From positions 1-12,185 of the forward strand of contig CAJUET010000019.1 of the NCBI GenBank assembly GCA_910585595.1: a DNA stretch of 12,185 nucleotides, given 5' to 3'. The stretch comes from an uncultured Christensenella sp. (GTDB lineage: Bacteria > Bacillota > Clostridia > Christensenellales > Borkfalkiaceae). The translations under genes and the position numbers were made by a program. Under the pieces are notes generated by a model that saw nothing but the letters and a program-made list of their open reading frames with translations, was not told the origin of the DNA and made no database searches. This document shows positions 1 to 6,595 of the stretch, in pieces (the stretch's first letter is position 1; every line of letters begins with the position of its first letter).

Positions 1-54
1 GGCGATCGTGAACTTGGCGTCGCACACGTTTTTATTGCTTATCGCGCGTTCCAT
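1..54 (-). CDS. 5' end of unidentified early phage gene (partial)
   Basis: An ATG at 52-54 on the minus strand opens a frame that runs without a stop to the window edge, giving 18 residues that begin MERAISNKNVCDAKF. It starts 11 bases after the MuB stop codon and continues the same operon, which is the main reason to accept it. In Mu-like phages the genes after the B gene are small early genes of mixed function. Too little is visible to name this one. There is no strong Shine-Dalgarno sequence, as is usual in Bacteroidetes. Confidence 0.5.
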   Translation of the reverse strand, partial: MERAISNKNVCDAKFTIA

Positions 55-65
55 TCAAACGGTGT

Positions 66-920
66 TTAATCGACGTTCGCAGACTGTTTAGCGGCGTGAA
101 CGAGGCGCTTTACACGGCGCAAATCGCAATCGCAATCCTCCGTGATATGGCGGATCGTCGCCTTGTCCTCGATGCCGTTGGCGACGCAGACGGCAGCGAT
201 ATTGCCGCTATTCACGACGGGCATAGGTATGAACTTGCGCCCGATACGGCTGTATATCTCGCGGTAGCCCTTGCGGTTGTTCTGCACACCGCGCTTGATC
301 CGCTTTTCGAGGTACTGCGTCGCGGTGAGCACGATACCGACGTGATCCTCCAACTTGTTATAGATCGTGATGAAGAAGTAGAGCACTTGGTCGCTCAACT
401 TGTCGGCTTCGTCCAGTACGAGCAGCACGCCGTCGCGGCGTTTGAGTTGGTGAACCGCTTCGGCAACCATATCGACGACCGTCGTACCTGCGTAGTCCAC
501 GCCCAACTCCCGCAGCAACTCCGAAAGGAACTGCTTGCGGTTCCAGTACTCCGAGCAGGAGAGCGCCAGCACGTTGCGATTACGATCCGCGTAGGCTTTG
601 ATCGCCTGCGACTTGCCGCACCCTGCGTCGCCCGTTACGGCGAACACGAGCGAATTGTCTTGCGCATCGGTCAGAACATCGTACATACGTCGATAGCCGT
701 CTGTTTCCACCACCACCCAGCCGCGAGGATCGTAGCCGATCTGCGACGCAACCGTGCGCCACATATCGTCCGAAATCAAATCCCATTTGCCGTTTACGAT
801 CTGACTGATCGTCGCCGCGCTGACGCCGCGCATCGAGCGTGCCGCCTTGTTCTGACTTTCCTTGCCGCCGACGTACTCCGCAAGGCGGTCGGCGATTGCC
901 TGTTTTTCGATAGTTTTCAT
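66..920 (-). CDS. MuB-like AAA ATPase, transposition target-DNA activator
   Basis: This 284-residue protein has an N-terminal helix-turn-helix region (about residues 20-45, with SAATISQIVNGKW) followed by an AAA ATPase core. The Walker A motif is GDAGCGKS (97-104), Walker B is VLLVLDEAD (165-173), and a sensor-1-like VLTATQ lies near 198-202. This layout is that of phage Mu B protein, which binds DNA with ATP, chooses the target and stimulates the transposase. The gene starts 14 bases after the transposase stop codon, so the two are an A-B pair in one operon. The length is close to the Mu B family norm of about 310. A plain ExeA/TniB-type ATPase would look similar, but adjacency to a Mu-type transposase favours MuB. 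Confidence 0.9.
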   Translation of the reverse strand: MKTIEKQAIADRLAEYVGGKESQNKAARSMRGVSAATISQIVNGKWDLISDDMWRTVASQIGYDPRGWVVVETDGYRRMYDVLTDAQDNSLVFAVTGDAGCGKSQAIKAYADRNRNVLALSCSEYWNRKQFLSELLRELGVDYAGTTVVDMVAEAVHQLKRRDGVLLVLDEADKLSDQVLYFFITIYNKLEDHVGIVLTATQYLEKRIKRGVQNNRKGYREIYSRIGRKFIPMPVVNSGNIAAVCVANGIEDKATIRHITEDCDCDLRRVKRLVHAAKQSANVD

Positions 921-934
921 ATCCTTGTTTGCGT

Positions 935-2923
935 TTAGTATAAATCGAAAGTTGATGTTTTGCGACCCGTGATCGGGGTTATATCCTGTGCTTCGACATC
1001 CTCGATGTTCGCACCCGCCAGCCGCTTCTCGTTGCGGCGGTCTTTATGCTGACCCTGCGAATCACAGATAAGGGCGCGCGTCAGCGTGTTACTCAATGCG
1101 GGGTTGCGCGTAAACAGCTCGTCGACGCGCTCGTTCGCTTCGGCGAGCGTTCCGACGACGTGCGGCTCTAACTGCTGGCTATTGAAGCGGCGAATGCGGT
1201 CGAGTTCTTCCGCGTCGCCCTCTTTGCGATCCGCAAGCGCCATCGGCTGGACGAACTTTTCTTCGAGCAGGAATTTCAATGAACCGTCCTCGTTCACGGC
1301 GAGCACCCGTTCGGGACGTTCGGGATCGTATTTGACGTTCCAGCGGATATGCGCATACTTGCGGAAATTGACGTCGAAACAATCGTAAGAGCGTTCCGCG
1401 CCGAGCAGGCGGATATTTAGCCCCGAACCCTCCAATGCGTTTTTGCAACCCGTTTCCGCGCCGAACGTCAGCAGATACTGCTCGTCGGTCATCGGCAGCC
1501 GTCGATCGGCTGGAACGCCGCCCCACGCCGCAACGAACTTGTCCCGCTTCGCCGCCCGCTCGCGCTCAATGATCCACGCAATCTGCGCACGGCATTCCTC
1601 CTCGTTGGGGAACTGCTTGCGCAGCAGGTTGAGCGCGTCGGCGTTCGGTTGCAGGTTCTTGTTCGACGTGATGCCGAAGCCCGACCAGTTCGGACACAAC
1701 TGGCAATACTTTTTATTGAGGGTAAGAAAATAGCGTTCGATCGGTTTTGCTTTGGCGTTGCCGACACGTGCGGGCGTTACCTTGTCGCCACTCACGCCGT
1801 AGATCGGCGTCATCGCTTTCATCGCGTAGTGGTCGCTTTGAATTTGCAGTGCGCGGTAGCGTTCGCCGAACAGTTCGCGGGTGTGGTTGGCTGCGTTGCG
1901 CAGGGCTTCGGTGATAAGCGCCGCACACTCTTGTTCGCCGACGGCATATCCGATCGGGTATTTGTTGAACACGTCGAGCACCACAACCACCGTCAAACGG
2001 TTCGAGTAAGTCGTTACGGTCTTTCCCTTGCGTGTCGTCGTTTTCTGATAATACAACTCGGCGTCCCAGCCGTCGAGCGACCACATATAAAGCGGAGCGG
2101 TCGGCGCGGAACGCTTGACCTGCATTGCCCGCTGGTTGTAAAACTCTTTCGCGCCGAGCCGTCCTGCGGCGGTTTCGAGATCGTACCGTTTGCGCCACGT
2201 TTTCAGCGCCGACGCCGTGATTGTAGACCACTCCATTTTTTCGGCGATGATATTGTAGAGCATTGCGATCTGCTCGTTGTCGAGGTTGCGGTGGTCGGAC
2301 ATCAGGCGAATAATGATCGACCGCTGTTCGTCCGTGCGGATCGACGAGGCATTTGCGTTTTGGAACTTGCCCGATACGAGGATTTCGTAATTCGGCTGAC
2401 CGCCGCGATAGAACTCGTTGAACTTATCCTGTAAGCGGCGCGGGTTTTCGGGCAGCGAGTGCGGGAACTTGTCGGCGATGCGCGGCAGAGCTTGCGCTGC
2501 GCGACGCCAAAAATCCGACCTGCGCAGGCGCGGTTTGCTGACGCTCGCGCGGCGGGAATCGGCGCGCTCGATCACCGAGCGGAACGCCGCCAGTATCGAA
2601 GCGTTATTCGTGTATTCGATCTGCTTGTCGTAATTCAAACCCCGCACGTCGTCGATCTTATAATCGGCGTAGAACTGCGCCGCAACACCGTCGGGCGTGA
2701 TGCTGTCGATAAACTCGCGGCTTTCCGCCTGTGCTCGAAGATCGGGGTAACGGCGCATCACTTCGATTTTGAACTTTATCGGTAGGCTATCGACGGCGTA
2801 AAGTGCCGATCTCCCATTCCCGCCTCGACAAGCTCGTTCTGCATGTCGCATAATTTGATCGCGCGACATAAAATCCGCAAGTTCATTATACGATGCGCAA
2901 TATTTTCCGTTGTAGAGTTCCAT
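935..2923 (-). CDS. MuA-like DDE transposase
   Basis: This 662-residue protein is the DDE recombinase that would cut the element ends and join them to target DNA. The open frame reaches 3193, but the ATG at 2923 (MELYNGKYCAS) is chosen because the upstream part would overlap the ASCH-like gene and has no protein character. The N-terminal ~60 residues resemble the Mu DNA-binding module (GGNGRSALYAVDSLP). The catalytic triad candidates are D284 in WSLDGWD, D364 in QIQSDHYAM and E396 in AKPIERYF. The D-E spacing of 32 is shorter than in Mu A and closer to the D,D(35)E pattern. A C-terminal ~200-residue region (VNEDGSLKFLLEEK) matches the position of the Mu beta-barrel and activator domains. MuB follows 14 bases later. 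The length is near Mu A (663). Confidence 0.92.
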   Translation of the reverse strand: MELYNGKYCASYNELADFMSRDQIMRHAERACRGGNGRSALYAVDSLPIKFKIEVMRRYPDLRAQAESREFIDSITPDGVAAQFYADYKIDDVRGLNYDKQIEYTNNASILAAFRSVIERADSRRASVSKPRLRRSDFWRRAAQALPRIADKFPHSLPENPRRLQDKFNEFYRGGQPNYEILVSGKFQNANASSIRTDEQRSIIIRLMSDHRNLDNEQIAMLYNIIAEKMEWSTITASALKTWRKRYDLETAAGRLGAKEFYNQRAMQVKRSAPTAPLYMWSLDGWDAELYYQKTTTRKGKTVTTYSNRLTVVVVLDVFNKYPIGYAVGEQECAALITEALRNAANHTRELFGERYRALQIQSDHYAMKAMTPIYGVSGDKVTPARVGNAKAKPIERYFLTLNKKYCQLCPNWSGFGITSNKNLQPNADALNLLRKQFPNEEECRAQIAWIIERERAAKRDKFVAAWGGVPADRRLPMTDEQYLLTFGAETGCKNALEGSGLNIRLLGAERSYDCFDVNFRKYAHIRWNVKYDPERPERVLAVNEDGSLKFLLEEKFVQPMALADRKEGDAEELDRIRRFNSQQLEPHVVGTLAEANERVDELFTRNPALSNTLTRALICDSQGQHKDRRNEKRLAGANIEDVEAQDITPITGRKTSTFDLY

Positions 2924-2996
2924 ATCCTCGCTCTTTGTCGCTCCCGTGTCGGTATCGCTCCGAACAATGCCTGTGCGTTCACGGGATTTGTGGCTG

Positions 2997-3374
2997 TTAT
3001 TGAATCCGTTCTCCCAATTTGATGATAAATGTCTCATGATCGGGAGCGCCCCACTCCGGGCGACCCTGCCCGAAGTCGAGGCCTCGGTATTCCCAAAGCA
3101 TACGGCGCTTGGTGTATCCGTATGAAAACCGTACAGCGTCGTAGCGCTTCGGGACAAGGTGCCCACAGTAAGCATCGAACCCCTCGTCTGCAATCCTGCA
3201 AGCCTCTTCCATTGTTATCCGCTCGGTTACGACGGCATGGGCGTTTGGTATAAAACGCCATTCGAACAGCCGGACTATCCAGTAGGCTTTCTTCTCCCTG
3301 TATTCTTCGGGCTTCTCTCCACGCTCGATCATTTCGTAGTACTCCTTGCAAAGTGGCAGGTCGAGAAATTCCAT
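2997..3374 (-). CDS. ASCH-domain-like small protein
   Basis: This 125-residue protein begins MEFLDLPLCKEYYEMIERGE and continues with KPEEYREKKAYWIVRLF. That is the usual start of phage ASCH-domain proteins, where the Y-x-M-I-x-x-GEK-x-EYRE segment lines the putative RNA-binding groove. The C-terminal GQGRPEWGAPDHETFIIKLGE also fits. ASCH proteins are PUA-like folds thought to bind RNA or modified nucleosides, and the role in phages is unknown. The gene lies 5 bases after the YopX-family stop codon and 73 bases before the transposase start, so it belongs to the early operon. The family call is from remembered motifs and the function is not established. Confidence 0.65.
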   Translation of the reverse strand: MEFLDLPLCKEYYEMIERGEKPEEYREKKAYWIVRLFEWRFIPNAHAVVTERITMEEACRIADEGFDAYCGHLVPKRYDAVRFSYGYTKRRMLWEYRGLDFGQGRPEWGAPDHETFIIKLGERIQ

Positions 3375-3379
3375 ACTCC

Positions 3380-3844
3380 TTAAAGACTTTTTACCAGTTC
3401 AAGGTTGTCGTAAATGTTACCGACGAGAAATCCGAGGTTCGGATTAAACCCACACATATCGGGGTTTCTTATGCCGATTTCTTCTAATAACAGGGCAATT
3501 TCTTTTAATAAAACATAACCAAAACCTCCTTCTGTTTTATTCCACAAAACCGCATAGTAGTGAAGATGTTTAGGATCGATTCCGGAGGTGTTCTCCACAA
3601 AAGCGTATTCAACTTCTGCATCTTTGTTTGATAAATGCAATACAATATCTCCCTCATATACCTCTTTGCCATCTTTGTCTTTAAGCCCTGTATACTGGCC
3701 AAGGGTATCGGGATCAACTTTGACAACATCAAGGTCTTCGTCTTCAAGCCAAATCCCGTCGTCGTCTTGAATAAACGTAGGGCTGCCAGTTATCCATTTC
3801 CCATTGTCAAGGCGCTTGCCTCGGAATTTTATTTCGCGTTTCAT
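3380..3844 (-). CDS. YopX family protein
   Basis: This 154-residue protein begins MKREIKFRGKRLDNGKWITG and contains DPDTLGQYTGLKDKDGKEVY followed by EGDIV, then ends with GNIYDNLELV. These three blocks define the YopX family (named after SPbeta YopX), which is widespread in phages and mobile elements of Firmicutes and Bacteroidetes and has no known function. The frame is open to 3979, but the ATG at 3844 is the conserved family start and avoids overlap with the gene ending at 3852. Gaps of 7 and 5 bases to its neighbours indicate co-transcription. The segment is more AT-rich than the transposase genes, consistent with mosaic phage origin. Confidence 0.88.
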   Translation of the reverse strand: MKREIKFRGKRLDNGKWITGSPTFIQDDDGIWLEDEDLDVVKVDPDTLGQYTGLKDKDGKEVYEGDIVLHLSNKDAEVEYAFVENTSGIDPKHLHYYAVLWNKTEGGFGYVLLKEIALLLEEIGIRNPDMCGFNPNLGFLVGNIYDNLELVKSL

Positions 3845-3851
3845 CCTGCTG

Positions 3852-4064
3852 CTATTTGAGTTCGTTGATTGCTTTTTCCAAATTCGGACGCACCCATGAT
3901 TCGAGGTAAATCTGTACCCGCTTGCGGATAACCTCGACCGTTTCGGGGTCGATATTCTTATCGAATCCCTCCAAATCAAACAAAGTCGTGCGACTGTTGA
4001 GGTGATCCGCAGACAAGCGTTCCTGCACCACTTCGAGATACTGTTTTACTGCTACTTTTTTCAT
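3852..4064 (-). CDS. Hypothetical early phage protein, 70 aa
   Basis: I do not recognise this 70-residue protein. It begins MKKVAVKQYLEVVQERL and appears mostly helical and charged, with KNIDPETVEVIRKRVQIYLE in the middle and a Lys-ended C-terminus. No cysteines, signal peptide or membrane segment are visible. It sits 10 bases after the 59-aa upstream gene and 7 bases before the YopX gene, so it is very likely translated as part of the early operon. Its position just after the presumed Ner/Cro-like gene suggests a phage regulatory or accessory role, but this is only positional inference. Confidence 0.7.
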   Translation of the reverse strand: MKKVAVKQYLEVVQERLSADHLNSRTTLFDLEGFDKNIDPETVEVIRKRVQIYLESWVRPNLEKAINELK

Positions 4065-4074
4065 TGTTTTGCGA

Positions 4075-4254
4075 TTATTGGTTGTTTGTATTATTCACTA
4101 CTACACCGCCGCGTTTGATTGCGGCGGCTCTGATTCTTCTTGCAAGAGCGGTATTTGTCTGCCCCCGAAGCGCAGCGCGCACTGTCGGGAGGCTCGTTTT
4201 GAACATATTAGCGAGATACTGTCGCTCGCCATATTCAACTAATACCTTTGCCAT
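4075..4254 (-). CDS. Small HTH-like early protein (Ner/Cro position), 59 aa
   Basis: An ATG at 4254 opens a 59-codon frame ending at TAA 4075-4077. The protein begins MAKVLVEYGERQYLANMFK, and the part following reads TSLPTVRAALRGQTNTALAR, then basic residues and an Asn-rich tail. The segment from about 11 to 31 fits a helix-turn-helix (LANMFKTSLPTVRAALRG), with the recognition helix around PTVRAAL. It is the first gene after the divergent promoter at 4316-4345, and the next gene starts 10 bases downstream. This is where Mu encodes Ner and lambdoid phages encode Cro. A role as a repressor of the cI-type gene or an autoregulator is inferred from motif and position. Confidence 0.72.
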   Translation of the reverse strand: MAKVLVEYGERQYLANMFKTSLPTVRAALRGQTNTALARRIRAAAIKRGGVVVNNTNNQ

Positions 4255-4288
4255 TTCTCTGTTTTTAATTATTTTACTATCTTTGTTC

Positions 4289-4316
4289 GCAAACTTTCAT
4301 TTCTGAAAGCCTTTGC
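4289..4316. promoter_or_regulatory. Candidate operator dyad at the early promoter
   Basis: CTTTCA-TTTC-TGAAAG (4294-4309) is a perfect 6-bp inverted repeat with a 4-base centre. GCAAA (4289-4293) and TTTGC (4312-4316) extend the symmetry outward. It lies over the expected transcription start and touches the -7 box of the minus-strand early promoter, so repressor binding here would block the operon. The role as an operator is inferred. Confidence 0.5.
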
Positions 4317-4345
4317 AAATATAGACAATTATCTTTAATTAACAA
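4316..4345 (-). promoter_or_regulatory. Early operon promoter, Bacteroidetes type
   Basis: On the minus strand TTG (4343-4345) is followed after exactly 19 bases by TATATTTG (4316-4323). This is a full match to the Bacteroidetes -33 TTG / -7 TAnnTTTG consensus with correct spacing. It would start transcription near 4309, about 55 bases ahead of the 59-aa gene, and drive the transposition operon. Confidence 0.75.
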
Positions 4346-4366
4346 GATAAAAATCATTATATTTTT

Positions 4367-5005
4367 ATGAGCGACAAAGAGCGAATAAAGCAATATCTTG
4401 AATATAAGGGAATTAGCAAGAATAAATTTTATTCCCAAACTGGATTGTCTATTGGGTTTTTGGATAGTGGTAGTTCGCTCGGCGTGGACAAGGCAAGGAT
4501 AATTATCAATAAATTTCCAGATATAAGTCTTAATTGGCTTATTATGGGAATTGGTGATATGCTGCGATCTGATACCGATACTCAAATAGCCACAGCAGAA
4601 CCTACTACCATCGGAGGCATTCCCTTGATCCCGATCGAGGCGATGGCAGGTGTACTGTCAGGTAATAGCGCGCAAGTGATGGAACGAGATTGCGAGCACT
4701 ATAATATCCCTATGTTCAAAGGAGCGGAGTTCTTGATCCGCATAAGCGGCGATTCAATGCAGCCGAAGTATTACAGCGGCGATATAGTAGCCTGTAAGCG
4801 ACTGCCGCTCGATACATTCTTCCAATGGAATCGGGTTTATGTTGTCGATAGCGAGCAGGGGGTAATCATCAAGCGTGTGCGACGCGGAAGCGACGACCGA
4901 CACATCATTTTCGTATCGGACAATACGGCATACGAGCCATTCGAGTTGCCGTTAGAGAAGATATATTCGATAGCCCTTGTTGTCGGGGTTGTAAGAGCCG
5001 AATAA
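4367..5005 (+). CDS. CI/LexA-type phage repressor, HTH plus S24 peptidase
   Basis: This 212-residue protein is the only plus-strand phage gene here. Residues 1-65 form a helix-turn-helix domain (MSDKERIKQYLEYKGISKNK, then FYSQTGLSIGFL) with the SLNWLIMGIGDML ending typical of Bacteroidales XRE repressors. Residues 84-212 are a signal-peptidase-like S24 domain: the catalytic Ser130 lies in SGDSMQPKY and the Lys169 in GVIIKRV. The Ala94-Gly95 bond in EAMAGVL is the likely self-cleavage site. The protein should hold the prophage silent by binding the 4255-4366 region and be inactivated by RecA-stimulated autocleavage after DNA damage. The classical Mu c repressor lacks the S24 domain, so this looks like an SOS-inducible Mu-like phage. 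Confidence 0.9.
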   Translation: MSDKERIKQYLEYKGISKNKFYSQTGLSIGFLDSGSSLGVDKARIIINKFPDISLNWLIMGIGDMLRSDTDTQIATAEPTTIGGIPLIPIEAMAGVLSGNSAQVMERDCEHYNIPMFKGAEFLIRISGDSMQPKYYSGDIVACKRLPLDTFFQWNRVYVVDSEQGVIIKRVRRGSDDRHIIFVSDNTAYEPFELPLEKIYSIALVVGVVRAE

Positions 5006-5042
5006 GAGTAAAATATACCCCTTTTCAGGGATTATAAAATAA

Positions 5043-5087
5043 AATACGCGCATAATTCACTATTTTACAGTGAAATATGCGCGTATT
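5043..5087 (+). terminator. Long hairpin after the repressor gene
   Basis: AATACGCGCAT (5043-5053) pairs perfectly with ATGCGCGTATT (5077-5087), and inside it TTCACT pairs with AGTGAA, leaving a 7-base loop. It begins 38 bases after the repressor stop codon. The trailing sequence is AT-rich but has no clean T run, so it may be a weak terminator for the repressor transcript or a protein-binding dyad. Confidence 0.5.
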
Positions 5088-5114
5088 GATATTGTGGAAT
5101 ACTTGCTAAAAAAG

Positions 5115-5182
5115 TGCATTAAAGGGGGTCGAATCGCTGAAAAACGCCTAATTTTGCCCCGCTTTTTTGCATTATAGGGGGT
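5115..5182. repeat. Direct repeat pair TGCATTAwAGGGGGT
   Basis: TGCATTAAAGGGGGT (5115-5129) recurs as TGCATTATAGGGGGT (5168-5182), with 14 of 15 bases identical at a 53-base interval. Spaced short direct repeats beside a transposase system are typical of transposase-binding sites, but this function is inferred. Confidence 0.5.
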
Positions 5183-5197
5183 GTTATCTGTATAAAT

Positions 5198-5220
5198 CTG
5201 CTACCCAAACTGCTACCCAA
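5198..5220. repeat. Tandem 11-bp repeat CTGCTACCCAA
   Basis: CTGCTACCCAA occurs at 5198-5208 and 5210-5220 with one base between, a 12-base period. A diverged copy TGCTACCTCAACTG at 5456-5469 matches TGCTACCCAAACTG (5199-5212) at 12 of 14 positions. The role is unknown; a protein-binding array is possible. Confidence 0.55.
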
Positions 5221-5256
5221 CACGCGAAGCAACTCAATTTTTAGGGTATTTTTCGG

Positions 5257-5607
5257 CAAAACGAAATGTGCAATTTCAGTCTGCGGGCATGTTTTCAGAC
5301 AGTATTCAAACGGCGTTTAGGTGGTATTTGAACACCTTGCCGATTTGCCCGATTTTAGGCGATTTCGCGGCGTCGCAGCATTCTCGCCGATATTCGGGCA
5401 TAGAAAAGGGGCGAAACCGTAGTAACGCCCCGTAATGTTCAAGCAAAATTCAACTTGCTACCTCAACTGATCGTTCCAAATTCACACGAAATTCAAGCAA
5501 ATGCACATTTCGTTTGCACGCCGAAATTTTATCGCTCTCTCGTAACTCTCTGATTACACTACTGTTGTGCTTCTTTCCTGCTATTCTCTATTTGTACATT
5601 TCGTTTT
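5257..5607. repeat. Three copies of AAACGAAATGTrCA, one direct and two inverted
   Basis: CAAAACGAAATGTGCA is read on the plus strand at 5257-5272. AAACGAAATGTGCA is read on the minus strand at 5502-5515, and AAAACGAAATGTACAA on the minus strand at 5592-5607. The first two share 14 exact bases. The first and third share 15 of 16 bases. The copy nearest the GLPGLI gene lies 30 bases from its stop codon. These are the best candidates for transposase end-binding sites. Confidence 0.55.
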
Positions 5608-5637
5608 CCTGCCCATAGATCCGATTCTGAAATCCCG

Positions 5638-6531
5638 CTACTCCAACTCGATCGGATTGTAGGGAATCGTCCATGAAGTAAGCTGTTCGGCCGGCTCTGC
5701 CAAAGTCGGTTTGTAATAAACCGTATTCCCTTTTTCCAACGAATTGAGGGGATCGGCATGTATAAGCTCGATCAAACGCACCCAATCCTTGCGGGACAAT
5801 CGACGCCTGGGCCTTTTATATTCGACCATCGGTTGGTTGCAAGTACGGATGGCCGTGCATTCGAATTTGTAGTGTCCTTGCGTATCTTCGAATGCAAGCA
5901 CAAGCCCGGGCAGCCCCCAAAGTTTCCATACGGCACTATTCAACGGCAGCTCGGGGGCGAACCAGGCAATCCACTTCCTGCCGCCAAACGAGGCAAAAGC
6001 CCGAAAACATCGATAACCGCATATATCCCGTACGTGGTGTGTCAATGTCCATTGCAGTCGTTCTTTGTCGACCTTATAAGCATAAAATACTACCGGCGGC
6101 CCTGAGGGATACCGATATAAAGTAGTAAATGCGGCATTTTCCCGATCTTCGACGATCTCCCAATATAACGGGTGATATTGTCGTAAAACACAACGCTGTT
6201 CCGCATAATCGTTCGGACGACCGTAACGTTTCCAGACCGAGGAAATGGAATCGGACAAGTATTCGATTCTACCATAGAAACGGGAATATCGGCGGCCTAT
6301 TTCGAGCTGATATACATCCTTATACGTGGAATTCATATCAAGCGTATCAGGCACATAACGTACTGCATAGTCGACAATGCAGTTGACTGTGTCCGTAACA
6401 AACGGATTATCGATCGCAATCGACAAGTATGTCAGATCCAGCGAATTGCGAATAATTACCGTTCCTTCGTCCTCCTGTCCCTGCATCCTTAACGGTATGC
6501 ATAGCAGACATATGATTATAAGGTTACGCAT
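5638..6531 (-). CDS. GLPGLI family exported protein
   Basis: This 297-residue protein carries the family signature WGLPGLVLAFED (about residues 213-224) after GYRCFRAFASFGGRKWIAWF, and ends IPYNPIELE, a usual C-terminus for the family. The ATG at 6531 is chosen because it gives a signal peptide (MRNLIIICLLCIPLRMQGQE); the frame open to 6630 would overlap the peptide gene. GLPGLI proteins are secreted or periplasmic Bacteroidetes proteins of unknown biochemical role, often encoded beside GG-leader peptides. Here the gene follows the precursor peptide by 64 bases, and a strong hairpin fills the gap. Several cysteines (such as C in GYRCF and KFECTAIRTC) could form disulfides. The gene looks intact. 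Confidence 0.88.
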   Translation of the reverse strand: MRNLIIICLLCIPLRMQGQEDEGTVIIRNSLDLTYLSIAIDNPFVTDTVNCIVDYAVRYVPDTLDMNSTYKDVYQLEIGRRYSRFYGRIEYLSDSISSVWKRYGRPNDYAEQRCVLRQYHPLYWEIVEDRENAAFTTLYRYPSGPPVVFYAYKVDKERLQWTLTHHVRDICGYRCFRAFASFGGRKWIAWFAPELPLNSAVWKLWGLPGLVLAFEDTQGHYKFECTAIRTCNQPMVEYKRPRRRLSRKDWVRLIELIHADPLNSLEKGNTVYYKPTLAEPAEQLTSWTIPYNPIELE

Positions 6532-6555
6532 GTGCGAGATTGGTTTCGAAGAATA

Positions 6556-6586
6556 ACCGAAGAAAAGCCAAGAGCTTTTCTTCGGT
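6556..6586 (-). terminator. Perfect hairpin between precursor-peptide and GLPGLI genes
   Basis: ACCGAAGAAAAGC (6556-6568) pairs perfectly with GCTTTTCTTCGGT (6574-6586) around a 5-base loop. On the minus strand it is followed by TATTCTTC, a poor U tract. It starts 10 bases after the peptide stop codon. It may be a partial terminator or an mRNA-stabilising stem that raises peptide over GLPGLI expression, a known arrangement in peptide operons but inferred here. Confidence 0.7.
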
Positions 6587-6595
6587 GGGTTATAT

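Larger units (their letters stand above)
5006..5637. other. Gene-free, repeat-rich region; presumed prophage left end
   Basis: This 632-base stretch lies between the repressor and the end of the GLPGLI gene. I see no convincing coding gene: the longest plausible frame is a 31-codon ATG frame on the minus strand (5306-5401). It contains a long hairpin, three families of short repeats and a terminator-like hairpin (GGGGCG/CGCCCC at 5408-5428, followed on the minus strand by TTTTCT). In Mu the left end lies just beyond the repressor gene and carries several transposase-binding sites, so the end of the element is expected here. The exact boundary cannot be fixed from one window. Confidence 0.55.

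Noticed and set aside
51..68. ATTCAAACGGyGTTTA shared between 53-68 and 5305-5320
   Set aside because: The match is one short near-palindrome, one copy overlapping gene ends; probably chance rather than an element repeat.
96..938. 280-codon plus-strand frame opposite the MuB gene
   Set aside because: It is antisense to a protein with clear Walker motifs and has no recognisable domain; it results from GC-rich codon use.
1649..2434. 261-codon plus-strand frame opposite the transposase
   Set aside because: It is the complement of the DDE domain and is rich in Arg/His/Val with no family features.
2924..3193. N-terminal 90-residue extension of the transposase frame
   Set aside because: It overlaps the ASCH-like gene, has no conserved character, and an ATG with a normal Mu-type N-terminus follows.
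5306..5401. 31-codon minus-strand ATG frame (MPEYRRECCDAAKSPKIGQ...)
   Set aside because: It is too short, lies among repeats, and has nothing to support translation.
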